A stretch of 64,000 nt of DNA from Tipula vernalis. Lineage: Eukaryota; Arthropoda; Insecta; Diptera; Tipulidae. Below, piece after piece: positions 20,868-33,447 of this stretch. Made by a program: the position numbers and the translations under genes. The stretch is taken from positions 264,602,641-264,666,640 of the forward strand of contig OY282560.1 of the NCBI GenBank assembly GCA_958295665.1, written 5' to 3'. The stretch's first letter is position 1. Each line of letters opens with the position of its first letter. The notes under the pieces are model-generated. The model saw only the letters and a list, made by a program, of their open reading frames with translations. It was not told where the DNA came from and made no database searches.

Positions 20868-21339
20868 TAGAACCAAGTGTCCTTTAAGCTATTTTCAGCC
20901 GAAAAACATACATGTTATAATGGATCAACGCTTATAATTATGCTTAATATATCGTGCCAAAAAAGGATAAAATAATTGTTTGCGGAATTCGGAAGTTGTT
21001 TCAATCGTGCAACCTTAAAACAATCTAATAGCTAACAAACTGGTTGGATACCGACATTAGGTTACTCATATTGAGTTGAAAATCTCTGAATTATATTTTT
21101 CTACTTTCTTATATTATTCTCAATATATACTACAATATACTTCAGCAAACAATTATTTTATATATTTTGATGGGTGCGAACTTTTTCCCAAAATTCCCAT
21201 TTTTATTTATGTGTTAGTTTCACACTGTTAAATTGAACTCAAATTTGAAAAAATCTAGATTCCTATTGAAGTATTTAGTACTAAAAATGTAATTTTATTA
21301 CAAAATCGAAAAGAATCATTCAAATAAAAATTATTTCTA
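20868..21339. other. Spacer without recognised features
   Basis: AT-rich, no ORF or repeat structure that I can support. Confidence 0.5.
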
Positions 21340-21740
21340 GAAGGGAAAATTATTTAGGATCGGCGGACATGGAATTTAGTCAGCTAATTTATTAACTAAA
21401 TAAATGACCCTTTAGCATTTATGGCAAAATTGTGATTAGAAGATTAAAATTTGGAAGAAATTTACTTCTGGGGACGGGGAATACATTGTGAACTATCAGA
21501 ACCTGAGTCCAAATCTTCAACTTGATGGATGGAGAATATATTCAGATGTCACGTGAACTATCAGAAACTGAGCCCAAATCTGTGACAAAGGGTGTTTTGC
21601 CTTTATCAATTTCAATCAAAACGTAAATTAAAATTCGAAGATTAAAACGAAACACATTTTTTTTTCTGGTTAGCGGATACCTTCATAGCTAGATATGTGG
21701 AGAATTTAATCAGGTATTTGAATGGAACACACTGAATATC
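21340..21740 (+). repeat. Inverted repeat block, left arm
   Basis: Matches the reverse complement of 24220-24500, for example TCTGGTTAGCGGATACCTTC against TCTGGTTAGGGGATATCTTC. Within the arm a sub-repeat GAACTATCAGAACCTGAGTC recurs about 64 bp later. No gene. Confidence 0.7.
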
Positions 21741-22509
21741 TCTCATTTTCTTTCTTTTCTACTAGAGATATGGATTTATTTTCGCATTTTTTGATGTACT
21801 CTTTAGATGCGAAATATTTAGTGATTGGATTTTAACCCTAAACAAACTTGACAGTGCGCGCTGACACTGGTCGTGTTTCCTCGCACAAATTTGATAAAAA
21901 ATATCATGATGATTTTCTTATCACTTTTTGCCATAAAATGCACTCATTTATCACAAAAAAAACCAAGATTTTTTGGTTTAATCTATCAAAAAATATTGTT
22001 TTTTCATTATATTCAATTTTCATAATATAAATAAGTTAAAATAATATCACGCTACTTTGCAGTGAAAAAATAAGTACAGCAGAGCGTCGATTAAAAAATA
22101 GCTTTTGACTGTCACGTCAGTGGACGTGTTTTTTTTTGTTGAATTTTTTTTTTTTTTTCGCTAAATTAAAATTTTCGTAAACGCTCGAGCCATACAGGTA
22201 TCATCCCGAAAACGAACAGAAACGTTGATGTCATGATGTCAGATGAAGATGTTGTTCTAAGCCTATTTTCTGACGATTTTGATGAAGTATGTGGGTCAAG
22301 AACAAAGATCTAGCGAAACCAAAAGGAAAACTGATGCCTTTACTGTTTCAAGCAAAGATTCATGTTATACTGGAATTTGGAGATGCTACTGGATGAAATT
22401 GTTTTTTTTGTACACCCTATTATGAATGAGCTGATGCTCAAAATAGGGTGTGCCGAAAACGATGTAAATTAAATGTGCACAATAAATAAATAAATTATCC
22501 GATACGTCA

Positions 22510-22706
<197 letters not shown>

Positions 22707-23559
22707 TAAACCGAAGTGATGTTCTTAGCAAATAACAAAAAATTAGTAGTGTGAATAATCCAAATAGTATAAATTTAGGCGATTTTTGTGTCATCGAACA
22801 AACTATAGAAGTAACTAAATTTATTCACCAAAAATCAAAAGTCCCAAGGTCAAATGATTTTTCTCGAATGTTCGTAGTATGCACTTAATGTAAAAATTAT
22901 TAAATGGTCGGTACCTGGGGCCGGCCATATAAATAACAAGCAATATTTGCATCAATTGTTGTACGATATTCCGACGACGAAATTTGTTCAACAAAAATCA
23001 AAAGTCCCAAAGTCAAATGATTTTTCTCGAATGTTCTAAGGACAAGTCTTGTTTGGTTTCCTTTTTGAACAAAATTCGTCACTGAATTGGATTATAATTT
23101 TAGGTTATTTCTTTCTTAATCCGCATTCAGGCGTATAATTTGTATTACCACTGCATATAAATACGTTTAAATATACGAGAAATTTGTTATTTTTTTTGCT
23201 ATGTTCTTCACAGGCATAAATTAAACATTTCTTACATAATATTTATTAGTTTTATTTAGTTCTTTTTTTATTAATTTTACTTATATGTTTGATTCAGAGA
23301 TGGGTAGTGTCAAAAAACTGGTATTTATGACACAGTTTTCAACACTTTTTGACACGAGTTCTTGACGGACTTTCAAAACCTATGTTTTCGACACTTCCTG
23401 ACAGGGCATTTTGACAGCTAAAAAAAACTAAAAAATGTCAAATTTTCGCTTCATTTATGTTTAGAACTGTTTCAATAGTTTCAACAGTTTCAAAATTTAC
23501 CAGTATATTTGAGAAACTTGGTAACGAAACAATAAGAGTATTTTGATTCCTCTTTTTCG

Positions 23560-23665
23560 TAATATCAAACGCACAGCTTTTAATACTTTTCGGCAGTTTT
23601 TGATACTTTTCGACAGTTTTTGACATTTTTCGACGGTTTTCGACAGTTTTTGACGATAATTTAAG
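23560..23665. repeat. Degenerate minisatellite of CGACAGTTTTTGA units
   Basis: About five copies of a 17-20-bp unit, TTTTCGACAGTTTTTGACAT with variants. Related words GACAC/GACAG extend back to about 23320. Confidence 0.7.
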
Positions 23666-24219
23666 GTTTACTACATTTTTTGTCATGCCAGACAAAACAG
23701 CCAAAATGATAAAAGTAATTTTACATGTCAAACTTCTGTACATCACCAATACCAATTTATCGCGATTTTTTATAAAATAACTTAAAATACCATTCCTAAA
23801 TAATATTAAAAATATCACACTACAATCCAAGGCCAAATATTTTGTTTTCAAAAATGTAATTATTTTGACAGATAAAACCAAAAAAAAAAAATTTTTTCGT
23901 CATAGAAACGTGATAGAAAATATCATGATAATTTTTATCACTTTTGGCCGACTTAACACTAGGATTATTGATAAAATTGTCGAAAAATCAGATTTTTAGT
24001 GTTTTACCCAGCCCTGGCTTTGATTATACGAATATTTGACAGTGTATTTAGGGTTAAAGCATCGTAATATAATAGTACAATAATAGATGGCGCTTTTTAC
24101 TTAGTTAATGCAATTCCTGTTGTACCAAAATCTTTATGAGATTTTTTGTATGTGATACGATTTCTAATCTAATAAGAAAATAAACAGATTTATTATGAAA
24201 AATAATTATCATTAAATAA

Positions 24220-24500
24220 CTGTGCTTCGAATTTTAAACTTCAAATTGCTGCTTTGGCTGAAATTGATAAAGGGTCATAAACAATCCTTTTCAGAAATTT
24301 GGACTCAAGTTGTAATAGTTCGCGAAAGTGCTAATTAAATTCTCCATCTATCAAGCTATGAAGATATCCCCTAACCAGAAAAATAAATGTGCTTCGAACT
24401 TTTAAACTTCAAATTGCGGTTTTGCATCAAATTGATTAAAGGCCATTAACGGCCGTTGTCAGAGATTTGGATTCAAGTATTTTATAAGCGCGCCGCTACC
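24220..24500 (-). repeat. Inverted repeat block, right arm
   Basis: Reverse-complement relative of 21340-21740. It contains two copies of CTTCGAA(C)TTTTAAACTTC about 165 bp apart. The TTAA-flanked element at 21836-24053 lies between the two arms, so it inserted into the loop of an older inverted repeat. Confidence 0.7.
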
Positions 24501-26001
24501 TAGTGGACAATAGCTGGCTACTTATTTCTTCAGCAAACGTGTCATGAAATCAAAGTACAAAATACCATTAGTTTTTGTGTGTGTACTTTGTGTTTTTTTA
24601 TTGGTTCATAAAAAAAAACAACGGGCTAGTTCACGCTCAACTCGCAAAAGTATTATGTGAAAAGACGGTAGCATGTCGAAATCGTTGCGAATTTCATTCG
24701 AATCTGTTTACCACTATTATAGTTTTCGTTTCCTATACTCCCCGCATAACCAAATTCAGAAACACGCTGCTGACGATGCAAAAGCGTGTATCTATATTTT
24801 ATATATTTTTCAGAAGGCGAGAAAATCGAGCGAATCTACCTTAGGAGATATACTAAAATGGACTAACAAAATTGAATATTTTTCCACGTTTATACGTGTT
24901 GCTGTCACAAATTTTATATAAAAGGAAGCAAACACTAATTTTCTTAACAATTATTCAATAAAAAGATTTTGAGGAATTTTGTAGATAAAAACTTTTACAT
25001 CGTCACCGGCGATGAGCTACTAAACATACCAATTAAACAATTTCAACATTTTTATTTTATTATCTATCAATGTATAAGTGTCATTTTCACAGCCGGCTAA
25101 GATGTATAATATTTAATACTTAAAGTATGCTTGTAATTCTGTTTGGTTCTAAAGTATTTCCATTTCACTTTTTTGAATCGCTTACACTATACATGCATAA
25201 TTTTTTGCCTTTCCATTTTAATCGAGCGGAAATTGTAATTCGAATTATAATAGCGTGCATGTTCGGTGTATTTTGTGTTCGTTTCGTCAATTTCGTTCTT
25301 ACCGGATTTTCCGTTCCTTTTTAACATGAAATTTTTGACTTACCCCCATTAAAGATGTTTTCACATCAAAAACAGTCAATATTGGTATCGAATGAAAGGA
25401 TGAGTCTTAAGAACGTTTTGTTTGTCGCTACTAAAAATGGAGTTGGTTTAGGAAATGCACATCAAATGCAATCATATGGAACGCTACATAATATTATGGT
25501 AAAACGTAGTCTGGTAGTTGGATTCTGCACCCAAAATCATTTATGCAATAATAGACTGTCTTACGTACTAGAATCTAGACGGAAATATTACTTTCTGATT
25601 CCCCGTGACTATTACCTACCTGTTTTGATATACTTCAGAAAATGATAGAGGAGAAAAATTGGCACCGATTTAAAAAATCACCGACTCCGTAAATTAATTT
25701 CCGAGAACTTCAACCAATCATATTATTTGGATGGGATACAAAATATTACTATCGAAAAAGCTTAAAAGAAGATTACACTTGAACAATTCAAATTGGTTCG
25801 CATAAAATGATGTTTGCTTTGTCAAACTTCAAATTAGATTTTCTAAAGTATCTTTATGAAATTAAGAACCGTTCTAATAAAACATTATTCAGCTTAACAA
25901 AACATTTTAATCTATTCGTTTCTTTGAAAATCTTCTAGAGTAAGTAGAATTAATTAGGTTTTTTTAACGTAATCATTTTCTCAATGTTTCGGTCTGCGAT
26001 T
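24501..26001. other. Spacer without recognised features
   Basis: Several ORFs of 65-96 codons (24575-24921, 25127-25324, 25355-25645) show no family signature and I do not call them genes. Confidence 0.5.
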
Positions 26002-27339
26002 TACAACGTCTCAAAAAAGTTTCCGTACACCCCTCGGTTAAAAAAAACAATTACAAATCAAACAAAAAATTCAATTTCTCTTTTTTTAACTCAATTTTAA
26101 ACTCACAACCTGAAAATAATATTAATCACGATATAAATTAACTTTTACGTTTGATATGATTTACTATTTAAACATCCTTAAACGATCTCAAATAATTGTC
26201 CGTACACTTGCACTTTTGTGAAAATTAACACTAGCACTAGTTGTACTCCTAATTTTAACTAACGGTAAATTACGATTTTTTTTTTACATAAAAGTTAATT
26301 AATCGTAATTTTTTCATGGCGAATGAAATATTGTCCAGTTAATTAAAAATGTGTGATTCTCGTACCAAAAATAGTCTAGAAATTAAAAAATTGATCATTA
26401 AATTGGAGAGTGAAGGTAAAAGTTTATGGGAAATATATCCTCCAAAACTCCCAAAAAATCAAATCGCTAGAGATGATTGCTGGGCGTCGTCGCAACCGAT
26501 ATCTGAACGAACGTGAAATAGATCTAATAGAGAAGAAAATAAAACAGAATCGAAACCTTAGTGCTCCAACGATCACTGCCAAAATATATCAACGATAAAA
26601 GGAGCAATAAAAACTCAGGCAATATACAATATTTTGCATAAACAAGAGTATCGTCGATGTGCCCGCAAGAAATGTTTGTGCCGACAAAGAAAATATTAAA
26701 AGCGCTTGGAATATGCTTTGCGATAAGTGAGTGAGCCCGAAGAGTTCTGGGAAACATTTGACCTTCATTGAAAACATAACGAACCGGTTTAATTAATTGG
26801 ATATTTTGAAGGATAATTTGTTAACAAGTGCTGAGAATGGGCAAGATTTTCGCTCCATACATGATAATGACCCGAAACAATCATCAAAGCTGATCAAGGA
26901 ATGGTTATTGTACAATGTAAAGTCAATACTTCCTCATCCTCCCCAGCCACCAGATCTTAACCCCATTGATAATTTATGCCGTTATTTGAAGCGAAAGATC
27001 CGTGAACACCAAATTAGCGGTAAGGAACAATTAAAACGGGTCATTGTGGAAGAATGGGCCAAAAATTCCTCCCAAAATAACTCGGAAGTTGGCTTTCTCA
27101 ATGAAAAGAAGGTGGCAAACTGTCATTGTATGAATAGGTACAACACCAAATTTTCGACCTAACTTTTTTACCAAATTCCCTCAACTTCTTTGTGTGTACG
27201 GACAAACAACATTCAGGTTCTTAAATGTAATTTGAGTTAAAAAAAAATAAAAACTGAATTTTTTGTTTGATGTTTAATTGATTTTTTGTCAATGTTTTCT
27301 TAACCAAGTGCTGTACGGACAATTTTTTAATATAGTGTA
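26002..27339 (+). mobile_element. Tc1-like element with IR/DR ends
   Basis: Ends run from TA 26002-26003 to TA 27338-27339. Each end carries the word CCGTACA twice: an outer copy about 28 bp in (near 26021 and 27313) and an inner copy (near 26200 and 27196), all inverted between ends. This is the IR/DR plan of two transposase sites per end known from some Tc1 elements. A deleted transposase gene lies inside. Confidence 0.8.
26349..27160 (+). pseudogene. Tc1-like transposase, internally deleted pseudogene
   Basis: ATG 26349 starts MCDSRTKNSLEIKKLIIKLE. A frameshift leads to GRRRNRYLNEREIDLIEKKI in the second DNA-binding region. The part holding the first catalytic Asp is missing between about 26750 and 26790. 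The C-terminal half (26797-27162) keeps the second Asp in HDNDPKQSS. The Glu of the usual NPIEN is Asp here (NPIDNLCR). A final frameshift alters the C-terminus after EEWAKN. Confidence 0.88.
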
Positions 27340-28205
27340 TGTGTAGGCCATAGACATTTAAATAATCACGTTCCTCTCGTTTTTTTTAACAAACTCATTA
27401 ACAATTTAATTTGATGCTCATTAAATAAAGTACAGAATTCTTTAAAGATTGGTTATAAAAACTTAATATTTTCTAATTATAAATCCAAATATTGAAATCA
27501 ATGTTTTATGTAAATCAATCAACTATAAGAAATACATAAATAAATATTAAACAAAATAATGTTAAGATTTTACCAGAAATTTTGCGTTGCACGTAAAAAT
27601 AATTGTAATTAGTGTGTTTAAAAGTAGAATTTTTACTACACTGTATTTCTTGACATTTTTCAGTTCAGTTTTATTTTTGTGAAGTGTTCACGCATATAAT
27701 TTGTTATCGCACGACATACGCTGAAAAGATGGGGACTTTGCTCAATACGAATCATTGGACCGTACTTTTTAGACATCGGGAGCAGGGATGTTTCTGTAGA
27801 TGGTGATCGCTACAGAAATATGCTTAGCGAATTTAAATTAATCATTGCTTATGGTTTCTTAATATAAATTCAATGCAAACTAATTTTATTTCTTTTAACA
27901 TGAATATTGCGGAACGATGGAGAATTAAATATTTGACTGCTTATACTGTTCAAATACATTTACAGCTGACAGTCAAATGTTTCTAAACTATATAATCAGC
28001 TTCCAATGATTTTGTGTATTTTTACTACAGGGTTTTGATAGATAATAAACTAGTCTTTAAAATAAGTAACAATACTCAAACGTACAATGAATTCTTTTAT
28101 GGAGAATTTTTGAAGTGAAAACTTCTTTAGGCACGTTGGGCGATTTTTTTGGATTGGTAAAATTGTTTGAGTTCGCATCACCGACATACTAATTTTTGTT
28201 ATTAA
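27340..28205. other. Spacer without recognised features
   Basis: AT-rich, with no supportable gene or structured repeat. Confidence 0.5.
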
Positions 28206-28208
28206 TAA

Positions 28209-28567
28209 AGCCGCGGCCAGGAGTGTGTTCATAAACTTTACATTGTAACAATATTCTAACCACAAAGCGTTCATAAACTTACATTGTAATTTTCTACCCT
28301 GCTAAATGCTGCCTTTCTGGACGTCATTGTTACAATTTTGTTACAATGTAAAGTTTATATATTTACACACTCCTGATGATTGCAAATAGTAAACAAATAT
28401 GACGTTTGCAATATTGGACAAATATGAATTTGACGGTCTACTACGATCGTTTGTATAGCGAATAGAGCACAAATATGTATATTTGTATTTGTTTTCCGTC
28501 CACACGATTTGTCATTTCACAAATAGCATCATATTCGGGTATTATTTGCAATCGTCTGGCCGCGGTT
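28209..28567. mobile_element. MITE with CCGCGGCCAG ends, TAA target duplication
   Basis: The ends read AGCCGCGGCCAG and, inverted, AACCGCGGCCAG, with TAA at 28206-28208 and 28568-28570. The 3-bp TAA fits PIF/Harbinger mobilisation. The left TIR is interrupted by a smaller element (28218-28375), after which the TIR resumes (GATTGCAAATA). Confidence 0.8.
28218..28375. mobile_element. 158-bp palindromic MITE nested in the preceding one
   Basis: The ends read CAGGAGTGTG and CACACTCCTG. The TIRs continue inside with ATAAACTTTACATTGTAACA in both orientations. Target duplication is not clear because the flanking TIR of the host element is slightly altered. Confidence 0.75.
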
Positions 28568-28574
28568 TAAGTAA

Positions 28575-28920
28575 AGCCTGATTTCCATTACGAAATATTT
28601 ACTGAGAGTATTTTTTACTGAATAAAAACATAAAAATCGAAAATGTCATTAAAGTGACAGAGAAATGGTCTTTGTTTTTAATTTTTTTGAAAAATTGCAT
28701 TGAAAAATTGAAATATTTGTCCAGTACTGAAAAAATATACTTCGCTTCATATATTTTTCAGTAAATTTTGTCAGTACTCAGTACTAGTATACTATAATAA
28801 TTTTTTCAGTACTGTAAAACTGAAAAAGTGTTTTTTTTTCTCTCACACAGCACGCGAATATATATTTTTATCCCATTTTGTTTATACTGTCAGTAAATAT
28901 TTCATAATGGAAATCAGGCT
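28575..28920. mobile_element. MITE with AGCCTGATTTCC ends, TAA target duplication
   Basis: 346 bp. The TIR reads AGCCTGATTTCCATTACGAA and its near-perfect inverse, with TAA at 28572-28574 and 28921-28923. It starts 7 bp after the end of the previous MITE. The short minus-strand ORF at 28868-29107 runs across its end and is not a gene. Confidence 0.85.
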
Positions 28921-29460
28921 TAACAATACGATACTGTTTTATTTGTCGCTGTTGTATGTACGTTGATATGGAAATAGCCTGCTGTTTATTATTTGACGAT
29001 TTTTTATTAATAAACAAAGTAACACAAAGCATACTACATATAAAATAAAATACTTTCATATCTTTTCGTATCAAATCATTATTTCTACTTTGGTAATGAC
29101 TATTCACAAGTCACAGGGAGTACTTGTGATGCTATTGTTTACGAATACGATCTCGAACATCCTATAGAGAATTATTATACATACATAGTTTTAACAAGAG
29201 TAACGAGGATTCAAGGTTTATTTATGGGTACTACAGAAAATACTGGGGGCAGCTGGAAATTTTTGATTGGTAAAACAGGAGTATCTCTGAATGCTTCAGA
29301 AGCAGATAAGCATCAGAAGAGATGAACAAGTCATCGAGAGGATCTGATGTTAGAATTAAAAAGGTAACAAAACAATACACTACAAACCGTCACCAAAACT
29401 TTTCTTGAATTCATCTCTAACAGGATTTGATTATCTATATTTTCATTCAATTGTTGAAGT

Positions 29461-29900
29461 TTACATGCACATGTAGCTGATCTAAAAAACAATGCTGTCG
29501 TAAAAAAGTCAAATGTTCTACTTTTGTCAGAAACTCGTATGAAAAACGAAGAACCAATTGATATTTAGAATTTCAATTTTGTTGTAAGTTACAAAAGACC
29601 TGAAGCTCTAGTGGCGGGAGTAGCTATTTATCACAATACACAAGTACAACACACATTGTGACTTCATATACGGACATCCTTACTCGAAAAAAGATTTGGC
29701 GAGAAATTTGCCGATGTACCTGTGATATTATGTGGAGACTTCAATATTAACTTTGCAGATGATTAAAATCTACCATTAATTGAATTTTTGAATGAAGCAC
29801 GATGACATACTGAACATATAGTCAACCAACATGATTTATTGGGAATATATTCATCCAACGATCGAAAATTCAGCACTACAAAATATTTACATAAATTCCA
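29461..29900 (+). pseudogene. EEP endonuclease domain fragment (Helentron or LINE)
   Basis: An open but broken frame reads AHVADLKNNAVVKKSNVLLL, then SETRMKNEEPIDI, a stop, and SYKRPEALVAGVAIYHN. Later VPVILCGDFNIN appears. SET (Glu) and GDFN (Asp, Asn) are hallmark motifs of the endonuclease/exonuclease/phosphatase fold. The wording resembles the endonuclease that Helentron-type Helitrons carry beside their helicase, but a LINE source is not excluded. It is degraded by stops and deletions. Confidence 0.65.
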
Positions 29901-31520
29901 AACAAACATTTTTGTTTCTTACTTATATAAAAATTTATATAATTGTTGCCCGGAGTGCCGATAGATGTGAAACCCAAACTAATGTTAATGATTTTAATTG
30001 ACAAATTATGAAATTTAAAAACACTGTTATTTCATAGCATTTTTAAGTTTTCACTTCTATCGGCAGTCCACAATGACTGCCTACTTCTTTTTATCGCTGC
30101 GACTTCTACATTTAAGTAAATATGATTAATTAATTTAAGTATGAAACAATTGGCAAAAATTATTATATTTGAAATTGAGTCGAGCACAGGTAAAAAAAAT
30201 GAAAATGCAAAAACAATTACCCCTTCAAATGCCGTATAACGGGACAACCAAAGATCAAAAAACTTAAAATATTTACGTGTCCAATAAAATCAGTGAGGTC
30301 GACTTCGGAAAACACAAAAAATATTTTTTTTTCGATCTAAATATACAATACATTGCTACTTGAACGAATTATACAAACAAAATTTTATTCCACACCAAAA
30401 ATTTATTCAAAACCAGGCCAATTAATATAAATACAAATCTATCTTTTGCGTTACTAATCATTTTGTTTCAAACAAACCCCCTCCACAAAACTCTAATATA
30501 TGCAAGTTACACTTAAAATTTTACTCAAACCCCTGTAATTATTTTTATTTCACTATTTATAAACTTTCAAAATAATTTTCATGTACTGATAATTTAGAAA
30601 ATTACTTTTACAAACTAACTTTACCTGTCATTCGAATTTCAAGCTTATTATGTGAAAATTAAAACTTTTAACCAAGCCGACGTCTATGGACAATTTATGA
30701 TATCAGTCTATCGTGATAATAAATCATTATTCCGTAAATAAAGATGAGTTAAGTATAATTAATGCGCTCAACAGAGCAAATCACTCGTTTGATACAATGA
30801 TTCAAAAACAAAAAAAATAAAAAAATATTCGCTTCGATAATTCTTGTTAAAAAAAAAAAAAATAATACTTCGAGTGTTTTCACTTTAAGTAAAATCAAAA
30901 TAAAATAATTATTTTATATCGTCGGAAGCGATCTTTCTTATTAATATAAAGTCATGTGGCAGAAGTAATCAACCCTTTGTTACGTTATACGGATTAGAGT
31001 AAAATGACTTTACAATGATATTTCAAATAAATAACGTATTCCCCTGTTGGAAAGCGCATTTTTTCCTCATTCTAGACAACCTTCATAACTCATTTTCAAC
31101 TAAAGAGTAATTAATTTCTATCTACAAGTTATTTATTAGTTTCTCCTATGTGTTAACAAATAACTATTTATATGACGTCATTTGTTGTAATTGAATTTGA
31201 AGTTTTATTTATTTCGAAATATTTTAAAAATGGACTGATATGAAAGGAAAATGTGTAATTAGTGGGAGACAGCAATTTTAAATAGAAAGTTAGGTCAAAT
31301 CCTAAACTTACTGTAAATTCGCAGTTCAATCACCTACTTAAATATTATTTTAGTTTTTTAAATGGTGAACTTCTTAAGTATTGTGGTTATTTTTGCATGT
31401 ATAAGAGAATGGTTACAATCTGATATAGTTGAAAAAAGTGACAAGCTGGGCTAATTCGAGTACGCTGAATTCAGTGGTGCTAGTCCCATTTCAAAGTTAG
31501 TCACCATTGGCTTTCGCCAA
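29901..31520. other. AT-rich spacer
   Basis: No supportable gene. A minus-strand ORF at 30032-30247 has no recognisable signature. Confidence 0.5.
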
Positions 31521-31569
31521 AACATGTGGCTTAGAGTCAAAATTTTGTCAAAATATACACTTAAACCAC

Positions 31570-32080
31570 TTGAACCATTAAGATTTTCGTTTCGCTTTCT
31601 TCAGCAAAGTTGTACCTATTATTCCGGCCAACAATTTTGCCGATCAATTAAATATGAAAAATGGCATCCAGTGGGTCTTTTTATAAAAAATTTCGTAAAA
31701 AACCGGCATTTTTTTTCGTTGTTGCTTTTTCCAGCAAAGTTGTTGCATATCAAGACCGACATTTTACTTTCTTTTACTCTAGTAAAATAAAGTATAGTAA
31801 TTATGAAAATTTTGGACCTTGATATTTTTAGTGATTTATCTGTTTTGAGGTCCCCTGAGTCCGAAAAAGTGGGTTTCGAAATGGTGTCTGTCTGTCAGTC
31901 TGTCAGTCTGTCAGTCTGTCTGTGTCCTCCCTACAGCCCAGATGGTTTAACCAATCGAACTGAAACTTCAGATTTAAGCTTTTTTGATAAATTGGGAGGT
32001 CCCAGTGAATTTTACTCCAAATCGGCTAACCGGAAGTGGCCACTCCCTTGGTCCAGAAAATTTATTTTGCAAATTTCTTA
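31570..32080 (+). repeat. Interspersed repeat with a TCTG/TCAG microsatellite
   Basis: A (GTCTGTCTGTCAG)n tract at 31887-31922 lies between GTCCCCTGAGTCCGAAAAAG and CCCAGATGGTTTAACCAATC. Upstream, CAGCAAAGTTGT occurs twice (31602, 31733). The arrangement suggests a repeat family with an internal microsatellite. No protein is supported. Confidence 0.5.
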
Positions 32081-32129
32081 AAAAGTATAAGGTTTACAAA
32101 AAACTACTAAAGCAAAATGTTTCCAAAAA

Positions 32130-32340
32130 TTTAACACAAATAAAATTAAAAAAAAAAAATTAAAAAAAAAAATTTAAAAATTAAAAAAAAAAAAATTTAA
32201 AAAATTATAAAAAAAAATTAAAATTTCTCAAAATTCTCTGTTCGTAAAAGAAAGTCGTGTGTTGGCCACACCTCCATTTTTTTTTTCTTTTCATTTCGAC
32301 AAAAAATACTTTTTCTATTTTTTTTTTAACCATTTATTGA
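32130..32340. repeat. A/T low-complexity tract
   Basis: Poly-A with short TTT interruptions (32140-32225), then poly-T runs (32277-32330). No gene. Confidence 0.85.
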
Positions 32341-32559
32341 ATTTAAATCTATTGAAATCGATCGAATAAACATTGCAACGACAAATGTAGATTCAATAGA
32401 AACAATTTAAAAAAAATTGAATCGGTTCAAACGATTTTATGGTGATTTTTCATAATTTTTTCGTAAAAAATTAACATTTTTATTAACTTTTTCAATTTAA
32501 ATTTTCTGTTTCTTTTTGATCGTCTTCTAGATCTTCTTCCTCTTGTAAATACAGACAAA

Positions 32560-32985
32560 TGTCATCCAAGAGTGCATGTAGCCTTTTGCCGCTGTACCAA
32601 TGTTCGAGCCTTTTAGCAAAAGTAATTAAAAATCACAAGTTATTGCTTATAGGTTATTTTATCTTTGCAGTGCTTTTTGCAATCTGTTAATGGTAAACAC
32701 TCCTTCATTTTAATTTTTCCAGTTTTTGTTTTAATAGCTATTTTATTCGCTCGACCAATATTTTAAGTAGTTACCAATATTTTGTTGTAAAGAGAATTGT
32801 GTAACGGATGAATCAACGGGTAGCATAGTATCTTCCGATTTATTTTTATCTATTAAAGATGCAATTTTCTCCAAATCAGCAGAAGAACTCGAACTATTGA
32901 AATTCGGAACATTAAAATCAAGGTCCTCATCTGAGTTATCAATACCTTCAAATATATCTTCATCCGATTGAACAATTTTTTTCAT
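32560..32985 (-). pseudogene. Acidic ORF with a Cys motif, possible transposon protein N-terminus
   Basis: ATG 32985 opens an 80-codon acidic, Ser-rich frame (MKKIVQSDEDIFEGIDNSDE, ending NIGNYLKYWSSE). Downstream on the same strand, near 32715-32650, another frame reads KMKECLPLTDCKKHCKDKIT, a Cys pair pattern seen near the start of some insect transposon proteins. An intron or frameshift would be needed to join them. I cannot assign a family. Confidence 0.3.
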
Positions 32986-33357
32986 TATTTTCTAAATCCA
33001 TTGTTCAAGTTCTTCAGACCCATACAAACTTGAAGCGTTGAAAATAGATGATACGCAACTTTTCGAAAATTTTGTAATTTATATTTATTACCTTATTCGA
33101 AAATTTGATTGTGCTTTTTTTATGTTTTTTTCAATTTCATAACCTCCGCGGCTTACCATTTTTGTTCCTAAACCTCCTAAAACACTTCAAAAGACAGTTT
33201 ACGATATTTTATTAAGTATCCAAACACACAAAATAATTATTAAATCCTCCTGCAAAAAACACTTATGTATATTAACTTAAGATTATGCTTCAAACATAAT
33301 TTCTTTTCGAAGAATAACTTATGGGAGTTTATCACTTAGGCGGTTTTCCAAAGCATA

Positions 33358-33447
33358 CTTATTTACTGACTTATTTGTGGAACCTAACTTATTCATTGAA
33401 ATTTCTTATGGAATAAGCTAGGACCCACAAATAAGTCAGTAAATAAG
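33358..33447. repeat. 90-bp imperfect palindrome
   Basis: The arms begin CTTATTTACTGACTTATTTG and close with the exact complement; the inner arm is slightly mismatched. It would form a long hairpin and is probably a tiny MITE. Confidence 0.85.

Noticed and set aside
25355..25645. 96-codon ORF
   Set aside because: No domain, splice context or composition supports a gene.
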